DNA of 64,000 bases from Bacillus sp. FJAT-27445 (GCF_001510665.1 NZ_LMTI01000003.1:97766-161765); one strand, 5' to 3'; shown: positions 24,897-32,961, numbered from the stretch's first letter. The notes: generated by a model not told the origin, from the sequence alone. Program-made: numbers and translations.

Positions 24897-25841
24897 ATGA
24901 ACGGTGTTGTATGTTTAGGGGAGGCCCTAATTGATTTCATTCCGCTTGATTCAGATAATCTGACGTATCAAAAAGCACCGGGCGGGGCCCCAGCCAATGT
25001 GTCCGTCGGAATATCGAAACTCGGAGGGAAGGCGGCTTTTATCGGAAAAGTCGGTGATGATGTGCTCGGAACCTTTTTGAAGGAGACGCTGGATGGATAC
25101 GGAGTCGATACGGCTTCGATGTTTCTGTCTAAGGAAGCAAGGACCGGGCTTACCTTTGTAACACTGGAGCAATCAGGGGAACGAAGCTTCAGTTTTTATA
25201 TTCACCCGAGCGCGGATCGTTTTTTGAAAAAAGAAGAAATTTCTCCCGCACTTTTTAATAGGAATAAAATCTTTCACTTCGGTTCGATTTCATTGATTAG
25301 TGAGCCTTCAAGAACGGCGACGCTCTGGGCAATCGAGAAGGCAAAGGAAGCGGGTATGCTGGTTTCTTATGACCCAAATCTTCGCCTCGGGCTTTGGGAA
25401 TCCGGGGAGCGGGCCAGGGAAACAATACTGTCCGTCCTTCCCAATGTAGATATCTTAAAGGTTTCAGATGAGGAGCTGGCATTCTTGACCGGCAGCACTA
25501 GTTTTGATGATGGACTCGCGCGATTGCCGGACGTGCCGCTCATCCTGCTGACGCTTGGCGGTGAGGGCTGCATTTATTTTTATAAAGGCAAGAAGGGAAG
25601 AGTTCCTGCACTTCAATGCACGGTTGTCGATACGACAGGGGCAGGCGATGCCTTTGTTTCCGGGATCCTTTTTTCATTTAATGAAACTCCGAAACCCTTA
25701 AAGGACCATACCGAACAGGAGATTAGGGAAATTGTCCGTTTTGCCGCGGTTTCAGGAGGGCTCGCCACGACAAAAAAAGGCGCGATGTCCGGACTGCCGA
25801 CCTTAAACGAGATACGGGAGCACTTGAAAAGAGGAAGTTAG
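24897..25841 (+). CDS. scrK: Fructokinase (PfkB/ribokinase family)
   Basis: A 314-residue PfkB kinase. Motifs: APGGAPANVSVGISKLGG at the N-terminus, SYDPNLRLGLW in the middle and the anion-hole/catalytic DTTGAGDAFVSG (catalytic Asp near residue 250). It phosphorylates the fructose freed by ScrB. It starts 22 nt after scrB behind TAGAGGTG. Confidence 0.88.
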   Translation: MNGVVCLGEALIDFIPLDSDNLTYQKAPGGAPANVSVGISKLGGKAAFIGKVGDDVLGTFLKETLDGYGVDTASMFLSKEARTGLTFVTLEQSGERSFSFYIHPSADRFLKKEEISPALFNRNKIFHFGSISLISEPSRTATLWAIEKAKEAGMLVSYDPNLRLGLWESGERARETILSVLPNVDILKVSDEELAFLTGSTSFDDGLARLPDVPLILLTLGGEGCIYFYKGKKGRVPALQCTVVDTTGAGDAFVSGILFSFNETPKPLKDHTEQEIREIVRFAAVSGGLATTKKGAMSGLPTLNEIREHLKRGS

Positions 25842-25911
25842 AGGCAGGATTTTTATAGGAAAAATTACTCAGAAATACCATGAAGAAAAGGTTAAAAAAC
25901 GGTAAGTAAGG

Positions 25912-25938
25912 TTGACAGATTTGTCAGAATAGTATAGT
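25912..25938 (+). promoter_or_regulatory. Promoter of the lysine-riboswitch operon
   Basis: TTGACA (25912-25917) and TATAGT (25933-25938) with a 15-nt spacer, about 40 nt before the riboswitch P1 helix. Confidence 0.55.
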
Positions 25939-25962
25939 CTAGTGCATATAAATTTAATACAA

Positions 25963-26160
25963 CCACCTCACTTTAGACAGTGAGGTAGAGGCGCGGTATT
26001 TAACAGTCTTTAGTGGAGCTTGAGAAGCATCGAGACTAAGGAGAAGGAAATATCGCCGAAGTGGGCCGTATACTCAATATTGCCTGCTGGGCTTGCAGTT
26101 AAGAACTGCAGGACTGTCTCAATAAACGCCCAGTTTATTGAGTTGTGCTATCTCATTGGG
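25963..26160 (+). promoter_or_regulatory. Lysine riboswitch (L box)
   Basis: Conserved L-box segments occur in order: GAGGTAGAGGCGCGG, AAGGAGAAGGAAAT, TCGCCGAAGTGGG, GCTGGGCTTGCAG, CTGCAGGACTGTCTC and closing GCTATCTC. P1 pairs TGAGGTAG (25981-25988) with CTATCTCA. It is followed by a terminator, so lysine should switch off transcription of the ABC transporter downstream. Confidence 0.95.
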
Positions 26161-26195
26161 GTAAAGAGAGGATTTAGGTGCAAACTATACATTTT

Positions 26196-26226
26196 GCGGC
26201 CTGAGTTTATCTCAGGCCGCTTTTTG
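26196..26226 (+). terminator. Expression-platform terminator of the lysine riboswitch
   Basis: Perfect stem GCGGCCTGAG / CTCAGGCCGC with loop TTTAT, followed by TTTTT. Confidence 0.9.
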
Positions 26227-26257
26227 GTGTATTAAAAAATGAAAGGGGAAATGTAGG

Positions 26258-27112
26258 ATGAAGAAAAGGGGAACGTTATTTCTGGCATTATTGCTTTCTA
26301 TTATTCTTGTATTATCTGCGTGCGGGGGAACAGACAGCGGGAAATCCGGATCGAATGGCGATGCTGGCAATACTGAAAAAGAAACATTTAAGGTAGGCCT
26401 GGAAGCCGGCTATGCACCATTTAACTGGTCTCAAAAGGATGATTCAAAAGGCGCTGTCAAAATTGCCGGAACATCGGAATACGCTGGCGGCTATGATGTT
26501 GAAATAGCAAAGACAATTGCTGAAGGCCTCGGAAAAGAATTGGTTATTGTCAAAACGGAATGGGACGGCCTTGTACCTGCCCTGACTTCCGGTAAAATTG
26601 ATGCGATCATTGCGGGGATGTCTCCAACAGCGGAACGTAAAAAAACGATAGACTTTACGGATAACTATTATAAATCAAATCTAGTAATGGTCGTGAAAAA
26701 AGGCGGTAAGTACGAAGATGCGAAGTCCCTTAAGGATTTCAAGGGAGCGAAAGTAACCGCCCAACTGAATACATTCCACTATTCCGTCATCGACCAAATT
26801 GAAGGCGTCAAGAAAGCGACAGCCATGGACAACTTCCCGGCGATGAGGGTTGCCCTTGAATCAGGAATCATTGATGGGTACGTTTCAGAACGGCCTGAAG
26901 CGGTCAGTGCCTCAGCAGCAAATCAAAACTTTGCAATGGTAGAATTCGAAGATGGATTCAAAACATCGCAGGATGACACAGCGATTGCAGTCGGCCTTAA
27001 AAAGGGAAGCGACCTGAAGGATAAGATTAACGAAATCCTGGGTGGCATTTCGGAGGAAGAACAAACAAGCATCATGGATGAAGCAATCAAGAATCAGCCT
27101 GCAGCAGAATAG
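26258..27112 (+). CDS. Amino-acid ABC transporter, solute-binding lipoprotein (probable lysine)
   Basis: A 284-residue lipoprotein: signal peptide with lipobox LSAC (Cys at about 22), then a family-3 solute-binding domain (FKVGLEAGYAPFNW, GGYDVEIAKTIAEGLG, WDGLVPALTSGKIDAIIAGM). Family 3 binds polar amino acids. The lysine riboswitch upstream points to lysine as substrate (inference). Operon with permease and ATPase. Confidence 0.9.
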   Translation: MKKRGTLFLALLLSIILVLSACGGTDSGKSGSNGDAGNTEKETFKVGLEAGYAPFNWSQKDDSKGAVKIAGTSEYAGGYDVEIAKTIAEGLGKELVIVKTEWDGLVPALTSGKIDAIIAGMSPTAERKKTIDFTDNYYKSNLVMVVKKGGKYEDAKSLKDFKGAKVTAQLNTFHYSVIDQIEGVKKATAMDNFPAMRVALESGIIDGYVSERPEAVSASAANQNFAMVEFEDGFKTSQDDTAIAVGLKKGSDLKDKINEILGGISEEEQTSIMDEAIKNQPAAE

Positions 27113-27125
27113 GGAATAGATTTCT

Positions 27126-27163
27126 TTGGAAACCGGCTGTGTCTTGCATACAGCCGGTTTCAT
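27126..27163 (+). other. Intercistronic hairpin
   Basis: Perfect 12-bp stem GAAACCGGCTGT / ACAGCCGGTTTC with no T-run. It may protect the upstream mRNA and raise solute-binding protein over permease levels. Confidence 0.5.
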
Positions 27164-27185
27164 GATGATATAGAGGAGGAGAAAG

Positions 27186-27920
27186 ATGAGCATTCAATGG
27201 ATTGTGAAAATCGTCTCGGAAAACTGGGAGATGTTCCTCCGGGGAGCAGGTACAACGTTATGGATTGCGCTCATAGGGACGATTGCCGGAGCCGCTATCG
27301 GCTTGATCGCGGGCATTATCCGGACGATTCCCGTTCCAGAACGGGGACTGAAAAAGATTATTCTGGCAGTGGTTAATTTTCTTTTATCGGTATATATCGA
27401 ATTTTTCCGCGGTACACCAATGATTGTCCAGGCAATGGTCATTTATTTCGGGTCCGCGTTGGCGTTTGGAATTAATATGAATGTTATGATGGCCGCACTG
27501 ATTATTGTATCGATCAATACAGGGGCCTATATGGCTGAAATTGTCCGCGGCGGAATCATTTCGGTTGATAAGGGCCAGTTCGAGGCTGCCCAGGCAATCG
27601 GGATGAATCATATACAAACGATGATAAACGTCGTGTTGCCGCAGGTTATCCGCAACATCCTGCCGGCCACAGGGAACCAATTTGTCATCAATATTAAGGA
27701 TACATCCGTCCTGAACGTTATATCTGTATCGGAGCTTTATTTCATGACTAAGTCGGTTGCGGGAAACAATTTCCGTTACTTCGAGTCATTCTTTGTCGCA
27801 TGTATCCTTTATTTAATCATGACTATTGCCGTAACCAAAATTCTTCGTTATTTTGAAAAGAAAATTGAAGGGCCGGACAGCTATAAGGTTGTTGGCGAGG
27901 ATATCCAGCCTGCGAGATAA
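27186..27920 (+). CDS. Amino-acid ABC transporter permease (probable lysine)
   Basis: A 244-residue HisM/GlnP-type permease with about five membrane helices. The EAA loop is EAAQAIGMNHIQTMINVVLP, which contacts the ATPase. FFRGTPMIVQAMVIYFG near residue 75 is typical of the amino-acid branch. GAGGAGGAG is the ribosome binding site. Confidence 0.9.
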   Translation: MSIQWIVKIVSENWEMFLRGAGTTLWIALIGTIAGAAIGLIAGIIRTIPVPERGLKKIILAVVNFLLSVYIEFFRGTPMIVQAMVIYFGSALAFGINMNVMMAALIIVSINTGAYMAEIVRGGIISVDKGQFEAAQAIGMNHIQTMINVVLPQVIRNILPATGNQFVINIKDTSVLNVISVSELYFMTKSVAGNNFRYFESFFVACILYLIMTIAVTKILRYFEKKIEGPDSYKVVGEDIQPAR

Positions 27921-27944
27921 TGAACCGGAAAGGAGGAGAACAAA

Positions 27945-28685
27945 ATGGAGAAAGTCATTGATATCCAGCATTTAAATAAATCGTTTGGAAACCATGAGGT
28001 TTTAAAGGACATCAATTTTTCAGTCAACAAAGGAGAAGTTGTCAGCATCATTGGGTCATCGGGTTCCGGGAAATCGACGCTTCTTCGCTGCGTAAACCTT
28101 TTGGAAATGCCGAGCGGCGGCCAAATCATCTACAATGGCGAAAATATCCTTGATGACAAACATGACCTGTTCCTCTACCGGAGGAAGCTTGGCATGGTAT
28201 TCCAGCAATTCAACCTGTTCAACAACCATAATGTTCTCGGCAATTGCGTTGTTGGGCAGATGAAAGTGCTGAAGCGTTCCAAGGAGGAAGCGGAAAAAGT
28301 CGCCATGAACTATTTGAAAGTGGTGGGCATGGACAAATACATCAATGCCAAACCTCATCAATTGTCCGGCGGGCAAAAGCAAAGGGTAGCAATTGCAAGG
28401 GCCCTGTCCATGGAACCGGATGTAATGCTGTTCGATGAACCAACATCCGCGCTTGACCCTGAAATGGTTGGCGAAGTCCTAAAGGTTATGAAGGATCTTG
28501 CTGAATCAGGGCTAACGATGCTGATTGTTACGCACGAAATGGAATTTGCCCGTGAAGTATCCGACCGGGTTGTCTTTATGGATAAAGGGGTAATTGCGGA
28601 GGAAGGCAGCCCTGAGCAAATCTTCAGCAATCCGACCCAGGAACGGACAAGAGAATTCTTGAAGAGAACCTTGAAACAGTATTAA
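27945..28685 (+). CDS. Amino-acid ABC transporter ATP-binding protein (probable lysine)
   Basis: A 246-residue GlnQ-type ATPase: Walker [10 protein letters not shown] (about 37-45), Q loop QQFNLF, signature LSGGQKQR, Walker [16 protein letters not shown], switch His in VTHEM. AAAGGAGGAG ribosome binding site, 24 nt after the permease. It completes a one-SBP, one-permease, one-ATPase importer. Confidence 0.92.
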   Translation: MEKVIDIQHLNKSFGNHEVLKDINFSVNKGEVVSIIGSSGSGKSTLLRCVNLLEMPSGGQIIYNGENILDDKHDLFLYRRKLGMVFQQFNLFNNHNVLGNCVVGQMKVLKRSKEEAEKVAMNYLKVVGMDKYINAKPHQLSGGQKQRVAIARALSMEPDVMLFDEPTSALDPEMVGEVLKVMKDLAESGLTMLIVTHEMEFAREVSDRVVFMDKGVIAEEGSPEQIFSNPTQERTREFLKRTLKQY

Positions 28686-28748
28686 TCGACATCAATATTC
28701 CTAATCTACTACTATTGAATAGCAGGATTCGCAATATTTAGATAATAG

Positions 28749-28778
28749 TTGCAAATAGTATGAAAGTCCCTGTATAAT
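28749..28778 (+). promoter_or_regulatory. Promoter of the c-di-GMP riboswitch transcript
   Basis: TTGCAA (28749-28754), 18-nt spacer, perfect TATAAT (28773-28778), ending about 20 nt before the aptamer. Confidence 0.65.
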
Positions 28779-28796
28779 TATGGTAGATAATAAAAT

Positions 28797-28885
28797 AGAC
28801 CCAGGGGCACCTTATCTGAAAGGATAAGTACGCAAAGCTAAAGGGGCTAAAGCAGGATAACTGCCATGCCAGCCAGTTGCACGTG
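28797..28885 (+). promoter_or_regulatory. Cyclic di-GMP-I (GEMM) riboswitch
   Basis: GEMM core elements in order: GGGGCACC, stem CTTATC-TGAAAG-GATAAG with a GAAA-type loop, GTACGCAAAGC, the GCTAAAGGGGCTAAAGC helix and a closing GCCAGCCAGTTGC. The tetraloop/ACGCAAAGC pattern is diagnostic. It lies before a small secreted protein and a cupin/HD-GYP gene. Confidence 0.88.
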
Positions 28886-28887
28886 AA

Positions 28888-28918
28888 AGGTCCCTCTTGT
28901 AGAAGTGGGTCTTTTTGT
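28888..28918 (+). terminator. Expression-platform terminator of the c-di-GMP riboswitch
   Basis: CCCTCTT-GTAG-AAGTGGG stem followed by TCTTTTTG. AGACCC before the aptamer can pair with GGGTCT here, offering an antiterminator. Confidence 0.65.
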
Positions 28919-28949
28919 TGGACTTTTTAAACATTTGGGGGGAAGAGGA

Positions 28950-29378
28950 ATGTTAAAAAAAGTATTATCCATCTTTTTCACGGCTGTCCTGGTTTTGGGG
29001 TTGGGGTCACCTGCTTTTGCAAATGAAGGGAAAGATGTCGCAAAGGCCCTCAGTTTGATTGAAAAAACCAACATGGAAATTAGCGAGAAAGTAGAAAAAG
29101 CGGTAGAAAAGGCAGATAAATTACAGGCTGAGCATCTTCAGGAAATCAAAAAAATAGAAGGCAATACTGCAATGCAAGAAAAGCTAACGAAAAAATACAA
29201 TGAAAAACTAGATAAAATCATTGCGGATGTTTATGAGGAAACGCTGAAAATGTCGCAAAAAGCAATTACGAAGGCTGCGGAATACGGAGTGATTGCTGAA
29301 TGCAGTTGGGTGCTTGTCCGTTTTGCCGATAGGGAAGTGTGGATTGACCCGGTTCGGGTAGTAAAAATTTTGCCTTAA
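28950..29378 (+). CDS. Small secreted protein under c-di-GMP riboswitch control
   Basis: A 142-residue protein with a signal peptide (MLKKVLSIFFTAVLVLGLGS, cleavage after AFA near residue 22). The middle is a Lys/Glu-rich helix (~residues 35-110, ISEKVEKAVEKADKLQAEHL) predicted to coil. The C-terminus (ECSWVLVRFADREVWIDPV) is compact. I do not recognise the family. ATG 28950 follows GGGGGGAAGAGG. It may act at the cell surface or in a matrix, given its c-di-GMP switch (inference). Confidence 0.75.
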   Translation: MLKKVLSIFFTAVLVLGLGSPAFANEGKDVAKALSLIEKTNMEISEKVEKAVEKADKLQAEHLQEIKKIEGNTAMQEKLTKKYNEKLDKIIADVYEETLKMSQKAITKAAEYGVIAECSWVLVRFADREVWIDPVRVVKILP

Positions 29379-29428
29379 AAAATAATTAATTGAAGCAATT
29401 GTCTGAATGTTATATGATTTAATTAAGC

Positions 29429-29458
29429 CAACGAGTCTAAAATAGGCTCGTTTTTCTT
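29429..29458 (+). terminator. Terminator after the secreted protein
   Basis: Stem ACGAG-TC / GGC-TCGT followed by TTTTTCTTTT. Confidence 0.65.
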
Positions 29459-29481
29459 TTCGCCTAGCAGGGAGGGTATAT

Positions 29482-30408
29482 ATGGGTTTTTCTATTGGAA
29501 AAAAGGGAGAAGTATTAGAGCGGGTTTCTCTAGGAACCTTTGATATCGGATTGCTTGCCCGAGGCGGTGGCATGGAATGTATGATTCAAACCATTTCAAA
29601 AGACAACCTTTTTTATGTTTATCCTAGTGAAACCCCAGATATTATGGAATTTTTCTATATCCTCCAAGGTGAATTGATTTGTGAAATGGATGGGGAAAAG
29701 ATAAAACTCGGACCTGGTGATTACTACATGGCTGTTGATTTGGATGAGCCAATCCACTTCTCTACCCTGACAGATGTTTCATATTTATGGATGATAACAG
29801 AGCCAACTTTTTATCAATTGAGCGAAAGCCTCACAAGGCTACAAAAAATAGTTGAAGAAGTTGAGAGGAAAGACCACCATACAGTAAAACATAGTGAACG
29901 GGTTTCCGAGTATGCCGTGAAAATCGCCAAAAAGCTTATGTTTCCAAAAGATAAGCTGGAAAACTTATATATTGCTTCGATATTACATGATATCGGGAAG
30001 ATCAATATCCCTACTGAAATATTAAATAAACCCGACAAATTGTCGGACGAGGAGTTTGCCTTTATTAAACGGCACCCTGTTGATGGGGCGGAAATGGTGA
30101 AAGACCTCTATTATAAAGATATTACCAGGATTATTGAACAGCATCATGAACGGCTGAATGGGAGCGGCTATCCAAATGGCTTAAAAGGGGACGACATCCT
30201 TTTGGAAGCCCGAATCATCGCGGTAAGTGATTCATTTGATGCCATGACCGAGGACAGGGCCTACCGGAAGGCCTATGATGCACAGTATGCTGTTGACGAG
30301 TTAATCAGAATGGCCGACACCCATTATGACCGGGAAGTTGTTGAAGCGTTTGTGGAGATATTAAAAGAAGAAGGACGCCTTCAAAACGAAATGCTGCCGG
30401 CAAAATAA
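29482..30408 (+). CDS. Cupin plus HD-GYP domain phosphodiesterase
   Basis: A 308-residue fusion. Residues ~20-115 form a cupin (FFYILQGELICEMDGEKIKL, then GPGDYYMAVD). Residues ~125-300 form an HD-GYP domain: HDIGK with His 169/Asp 170 and HHERLNGSGYPNG with His 221/222. HD-GYP proteins hydrolyse c-di-GMP. The enzyme lies about 600 nt after a c-di-GMP riboswitch. There is no receiver or membrane domain, so the cupin is the likely sensor. GGGAGGG ribosome binding site. Confidence 0.88.
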   Translation: MGFSIGKKGEVLERVSLGTFDIGLLARGGGMECMIQTISKDNLFYVYPSETPDIMEFFYILQGELICEMDGEKIKLGPGDYYMAVDLDEPIHFSTLTDVSYLWMITEPTFYQLSESLTRLQKIVEEVERKDHHTVKHSERVSEYAVKIAKKLMFPKDKLENLYIASILHDIGKINIPTEILNKPDKLSDEEFAFIKRHPVDGAEMVKDLYYKDITRIIEQHHERLNGSGYPNGLKGDDILLEARIIAVSDSFDAMTEDRAYRKAYDAQYAVDELIRMADTHYDREVVEAFVEILKEEGRLQNEMLPAK

Positions 30409-30445
30409 AAGGAATCAATCGGTTGGCGATTGATTCCTTTTTACT
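30409..30445. terminator. Bidirectional terminator after the HD-GYP gene
   Basis: Perfect stem GGAATCAATC / GATTGATTCC, loop GGTTGGC, T-runs on both sides. Confidence 0.85.
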
Positions 30446-30456
30446 TGGATTGTCGG

Positions 30457-30552
30457 TTACACTACTGGCTCCATATAGCCTAAACGTCCAGAGTAAAGCT
30501 GTATGCCATTGCTTCCATAATTAATAGCGATGTTACTGAAGGAGCACTCCGT
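30457..30552 (-). pseudogene. Possible out-of-frame C-terminal tail of the secreted protein
   Basis: The minus strand in a second frame stays open from about 30552 to a stop at 30457-30459 and reads naturally, with NIAINYGSNGIQLYSGRLGY then MEPVV. It overlaps the last codons of the gene at 30533-31039. A one-base shift near 30545 would join the two. It is either an alternative end or a disrupted one. Confidence 0.35.
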
Positions 30553-31039
30553 TCACGTACAAGCCGCCTGAAGTGGAGATAAGTTCGACTGATTTTACAA
30601 AATGCCCTGATTTTCCAGGGTACTCATCTCCGAATTTTGGAATCTCATCACCTCCTGTTACAGTATCATTGAAATTATTGAGGTCAAATCCTGTAATTTG
30701 CTTTTTTGTCCTCGGATCAAAACCTATACTCGAATTAATGGAAGATGTCCTTTCATGCTCAACACAATGGGTTTTTTCTCCCCTGGTCCCTTCTCCAGTA
30801 ACCCATGTTACGGTAACGACATAGGTTTCTTTTGTTGAATAAGTAAATTTTAAGGAGTCGGCATTCTTCTGCAGATCAGCATTATTCCATCCCATGGCGG
30901 TTTGGACATCGCCTTTTCCTACGAATCCCGCTCCGGTTTGCGGATCGATCGTTACTGCCGCGAACGCGGATCCCGCGAGCAATCCTATTGCCAAAGCTCC
31001 TGCTGCCAAACTTGATAAAATTTTCTTCATTCTCTTCAT
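30533..31039 (-). CDS. Secreted protein of unknown function, possibly frameshifted at its end
   Basis: A 168-residue protein with a clear signal peptide (MKRMKKILSSLAAGALAIGL, cleavage after AFA near residue 27). The mature part includes FVGKGDVQTAMGWNNADLQK, a WVTGEGTRGEKTHCVEHER segment and ends in STSGGLYVNGVLLQ. A single Cys is present. I do not recognise the family. The minus strand beyond the stop keeps coding character in another frame for about 25 codons, so the true C-terminus may be lost. GGGGAGAG ribosome binding site. Confidence 0.65.
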   Translation of the reverse strand: MKRMKKILSSLAAGALAIGLLAGSAFAAVTIDPQTGAGFVGKGDVQTAMGWNNADLQKNADSLKFTYSTKETYVVTVTWVTGEGTRGEKTHCVEHERTSSINSSIGFDPRTKKQITGFDLNNFNDTVTGGDEIPKFGDEYPGKSGHFVKSVELISTSGGLYVNGVLLQ

Positions 31040-31063
31040 CTCTCCCCTTAGATTATGGTTTTT

Positions 31064-31132
31064 CTAAAGGGCCGGTTACACTAGTAGCTCCATATAGCCC
31101 AAGTGTCCAGGTAAGGGCTATACTTCATGGCT
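31064..31132 (-). repeat. Degenerate copy of the downstream gene tail
   Basis: CGGTTACACTA, GCTCCATATAGCC and TCCAG occur here in the same order and spacing as at 30455-30520. The copy lies upstream (in transcription order) of the secreted-protein gene and has no open frame. It looks like the tail of a lost tandem paralogue. Confidence 0.5.
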
Positions 31133-31369
31133 TCCCTAAATGCTGGATAGGGCTCTGCCTATTCCAGCTAACCGTGTCGCGGCATAGCGATTGGCCAAGT
31201 CGTCTAATTCGGACATCGTTCATAAGGGTTATTATAAATAAACTTTAGTTTAATCGGTGTCGATTCCAGTCAATACGGATTGGTGAATATCGACATAATG
31301 CCAGGAATAAAAAAGGAGATAAAATGGCTGCTTACTCGATTTCCAACATTAATAACACAAAATAACCAA

Positions 31370-31398
31370 AAAAAAGAGCACTAACAGTGTTAGTGCAT
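31370..31398 (-). terminator. Orphan minus-strand terminator
   Basis: Perfect GCACTAACA / TGTTAGTGC stem; on the minus strand it is followed by TCTTTTTTTTT. No minus-strand gene ends here, so the transcript it serves is unknown. Confidence 0.6.
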
Positions 31399-31431
31399 GC
31401 AATGGATCGTGCAATCTAGGAAGAAGAAAGT

Positions 31432-31459
31432 GGAATAAGTGCAAATAAGCACTTATTCC
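31432..31459. repeat. Perfect 11-bp hairpin
   Basis: GGAATAAGTGC / GCACTTATTCC around AAATAA, 54 nt from the preceding hairpin start. No T-run on either side. Confidence 0.55.
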
Positions 31460-31621
31460 TCAAAGTATATAGTAAACCATAGTGGAATCATACTACTTTT
31501 AATAGACAAAATACGCCAAACAACGTGCAAATGTAGAAAAAAAGTGATTAAAAAAAGACTGACTATGAAGTAAGATAATAGGAGAATAGGTAAAATATTA
31601 CTAGGAAATAGGTGAACCATC

Positions 31622-32554
31622 ATGAGAAGCGTTGCCCGGAAAAATGTTTCTTTAATTTTTCTGATTCCCGCATTGCTTTTAACCAACGCATACATCACTA
31701 TTCCAACTGAGTTTGAATGGAATATTCTTTTGTTCCTCTGCATTATGGTTGTGTTTGACCAAGTCAATCTAAAGGTTTTTTCCGGTTTCGGGTATTCCTT
31801 TTTCAATGTGATATTATCGCTGATTGTTTTTGACCGCTTTTCGGTCGTTTATGGAATCGTATATCTTCTAGTTTACAGCCTACTATCGATTCTCCATCAA
31901 AGAAGGGGCAGGATACAATCAATCTTATCGTTATTATCCATTTACACGATCATCATCATTGTGTGCAACGAACTCTATAATGGTTATTCGGATATGGATT
32001 ACCTGGCACGTTATTTAACATCTTTATTCATGCTATTTCTGGCCGTACTCATGAAGTACGTTTATGTATACCTTGAAACCGGGGCGGCAACGACAAAGCT
32101 ATTTCTCGACCGGTTTGGGCCAATGCTATTCGAGGTTGCGATTGTTTTTCCAATTCTAGCATTCTATGACCATCTTGAAATCAATTTGGTGCTTATTCTA
32201 TTCCTGTCCTACTACACATTCATTGGTTTCCTCCATAAGAAATTCGTAGGGATAAACCAGGCGCACATAGACTCGATTACTCAAAGAATAGCAAACAAAT
32301 ATACTATTCAATTCTTTTTTATGGATTTAAAAGAGGTAAAAGGGGTATGCTATTACGAGAAAAAAATGATTTTCATCGATGAGAAATTGGATTATCCGGA
32401 GCAGCTGCAAACAATCATTCATGAATTGCTCCATTTTCACATGAGAAGATTCAAATTTCCCATAAAAACTGAAGAGATGATTATCACCTTTTTCGAGGCT
32501 GCCATCAGCTGGTATTGTATTGTAACACTTAAACATAGACTTGAAATCGAGTAG
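31622..32554 (+). CDS. Membrane protein with a C-terminal HExxH metalloprotease-like motif
   Basis: A 310-residue protein. Residues 1-200 hold about seven hydrophobic segments. The soluble C-terminal ~90 residues carry MIFIDEKLDYPEQLQTIIHE and HELLHFH, a zincin-type HExxH (His 267, Glu 268, His 271). The later FFEAAISWYC could supply the third ligand Glu. Together this resembles an ImmA/IrrE-like peptidase tethered to the membrane. It sits 17 nt before an XRE regulator, like ImmA-ImmR pairs. AATAGGTGA ribosome binding site. Confidence 0.7.
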   Translation: MRSVARKNVSLIFLIPALLLTNAYITIPTEFEWNILLFLCIMVVFDQVNLKVFSGFGYSFFNVILSLIVFDRFSVVYGIVYLLVYSLLSILHQRRGRIQSILSLLSIYTIIIIVCNELYNGYSDMDYLARYLTSLFMLFLAVLMKYVYVYLETGAATTKLFLDRFGPMLFEVAIVFPILAFYDHLEINLVLILFLSYYTFIGFLHKKFVGINQAHIDSITQRIANKYTIQFFFMDLKEVKGVCYYEKKMIFIDEKLDYPEQLQTIIHELLHFHMRRFKFPIKTEEMIITFFEAAISWYCIVTLKHRLEIE

Positions 32555-32571
32555 GGGAAAGGGAGACGAAT

Positions 32572-32910
32572 ATGGCAACCCCATTAGGACAGGAACTAAG
32601 GCGATTGCGAATTGAAAAAAACCTGAGGCTTGAGGATGTCGCCAATGGGACGGGTATCACGCTGCAGTATTTAAGCATGCTTGAAAAAGGTGACCGGAAA
32701 TCTGTTTCCTTTGAAATTATGGCGGATATCTCAAGGTTCTATGGTGTCCCCCTGGACTACTTCGCGGCTTTTATAAAAGAAGAGCAGTCCAAGCCGCTGT
32801 CGGATGTGGAAATCATGCTGTGGCAATCCATAAATGAAAAAGTACGTGATGAGATTTACTATAAAAAGGGGAAATCGCTAAAGGAGATTTTTACAAAACT
32901 ATTTAATTAA
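32572..32910 (+). CDS. XRE-family HTH regulator
   Basis: A 112-residue protein with an N-terminal HTH_3 domain (residues ~6-63: ELRRLRIEKNLRLEDVANGT, TLQYLSMLEKGDRK) and a short helical C-terminal part (EKVRDEIYYKKGKSLKEI). It is co-transcribed with the membrane HExxH protein. It probably represses its own operon until the partner is activated (inference by analogy to ImmR). GGGGAAAGGGAG ribosome binding site. Confidence 0.85.
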   Translation: MATPLGQELRRLRIEKNLRLEDVANGTGITLQYLSMLEKGDRKSVSFEIMADISRFYGVPLDYFAAFIKEEQSKPLSDVEIMLWQSINEKVRDEIYYKKGKSLKEIFTKLFN

Positions 32911-32913
32911 TTG

Positions 32914-32960
32914 TTGAAAAGCGCCAGTCCTGTAATGTTATCAGGCTGGCGCTTTCTTTT
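32914..32960. terminator. Bidirectional terminator
   Basis: Stem AAAGCGCCAG / CTGGCGCTTT with inner CCTG/CAGG pairing, between the XRE gene and the convergent ABC permease. Confidence 0.8.
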
Positions 32961-32961
32961 G

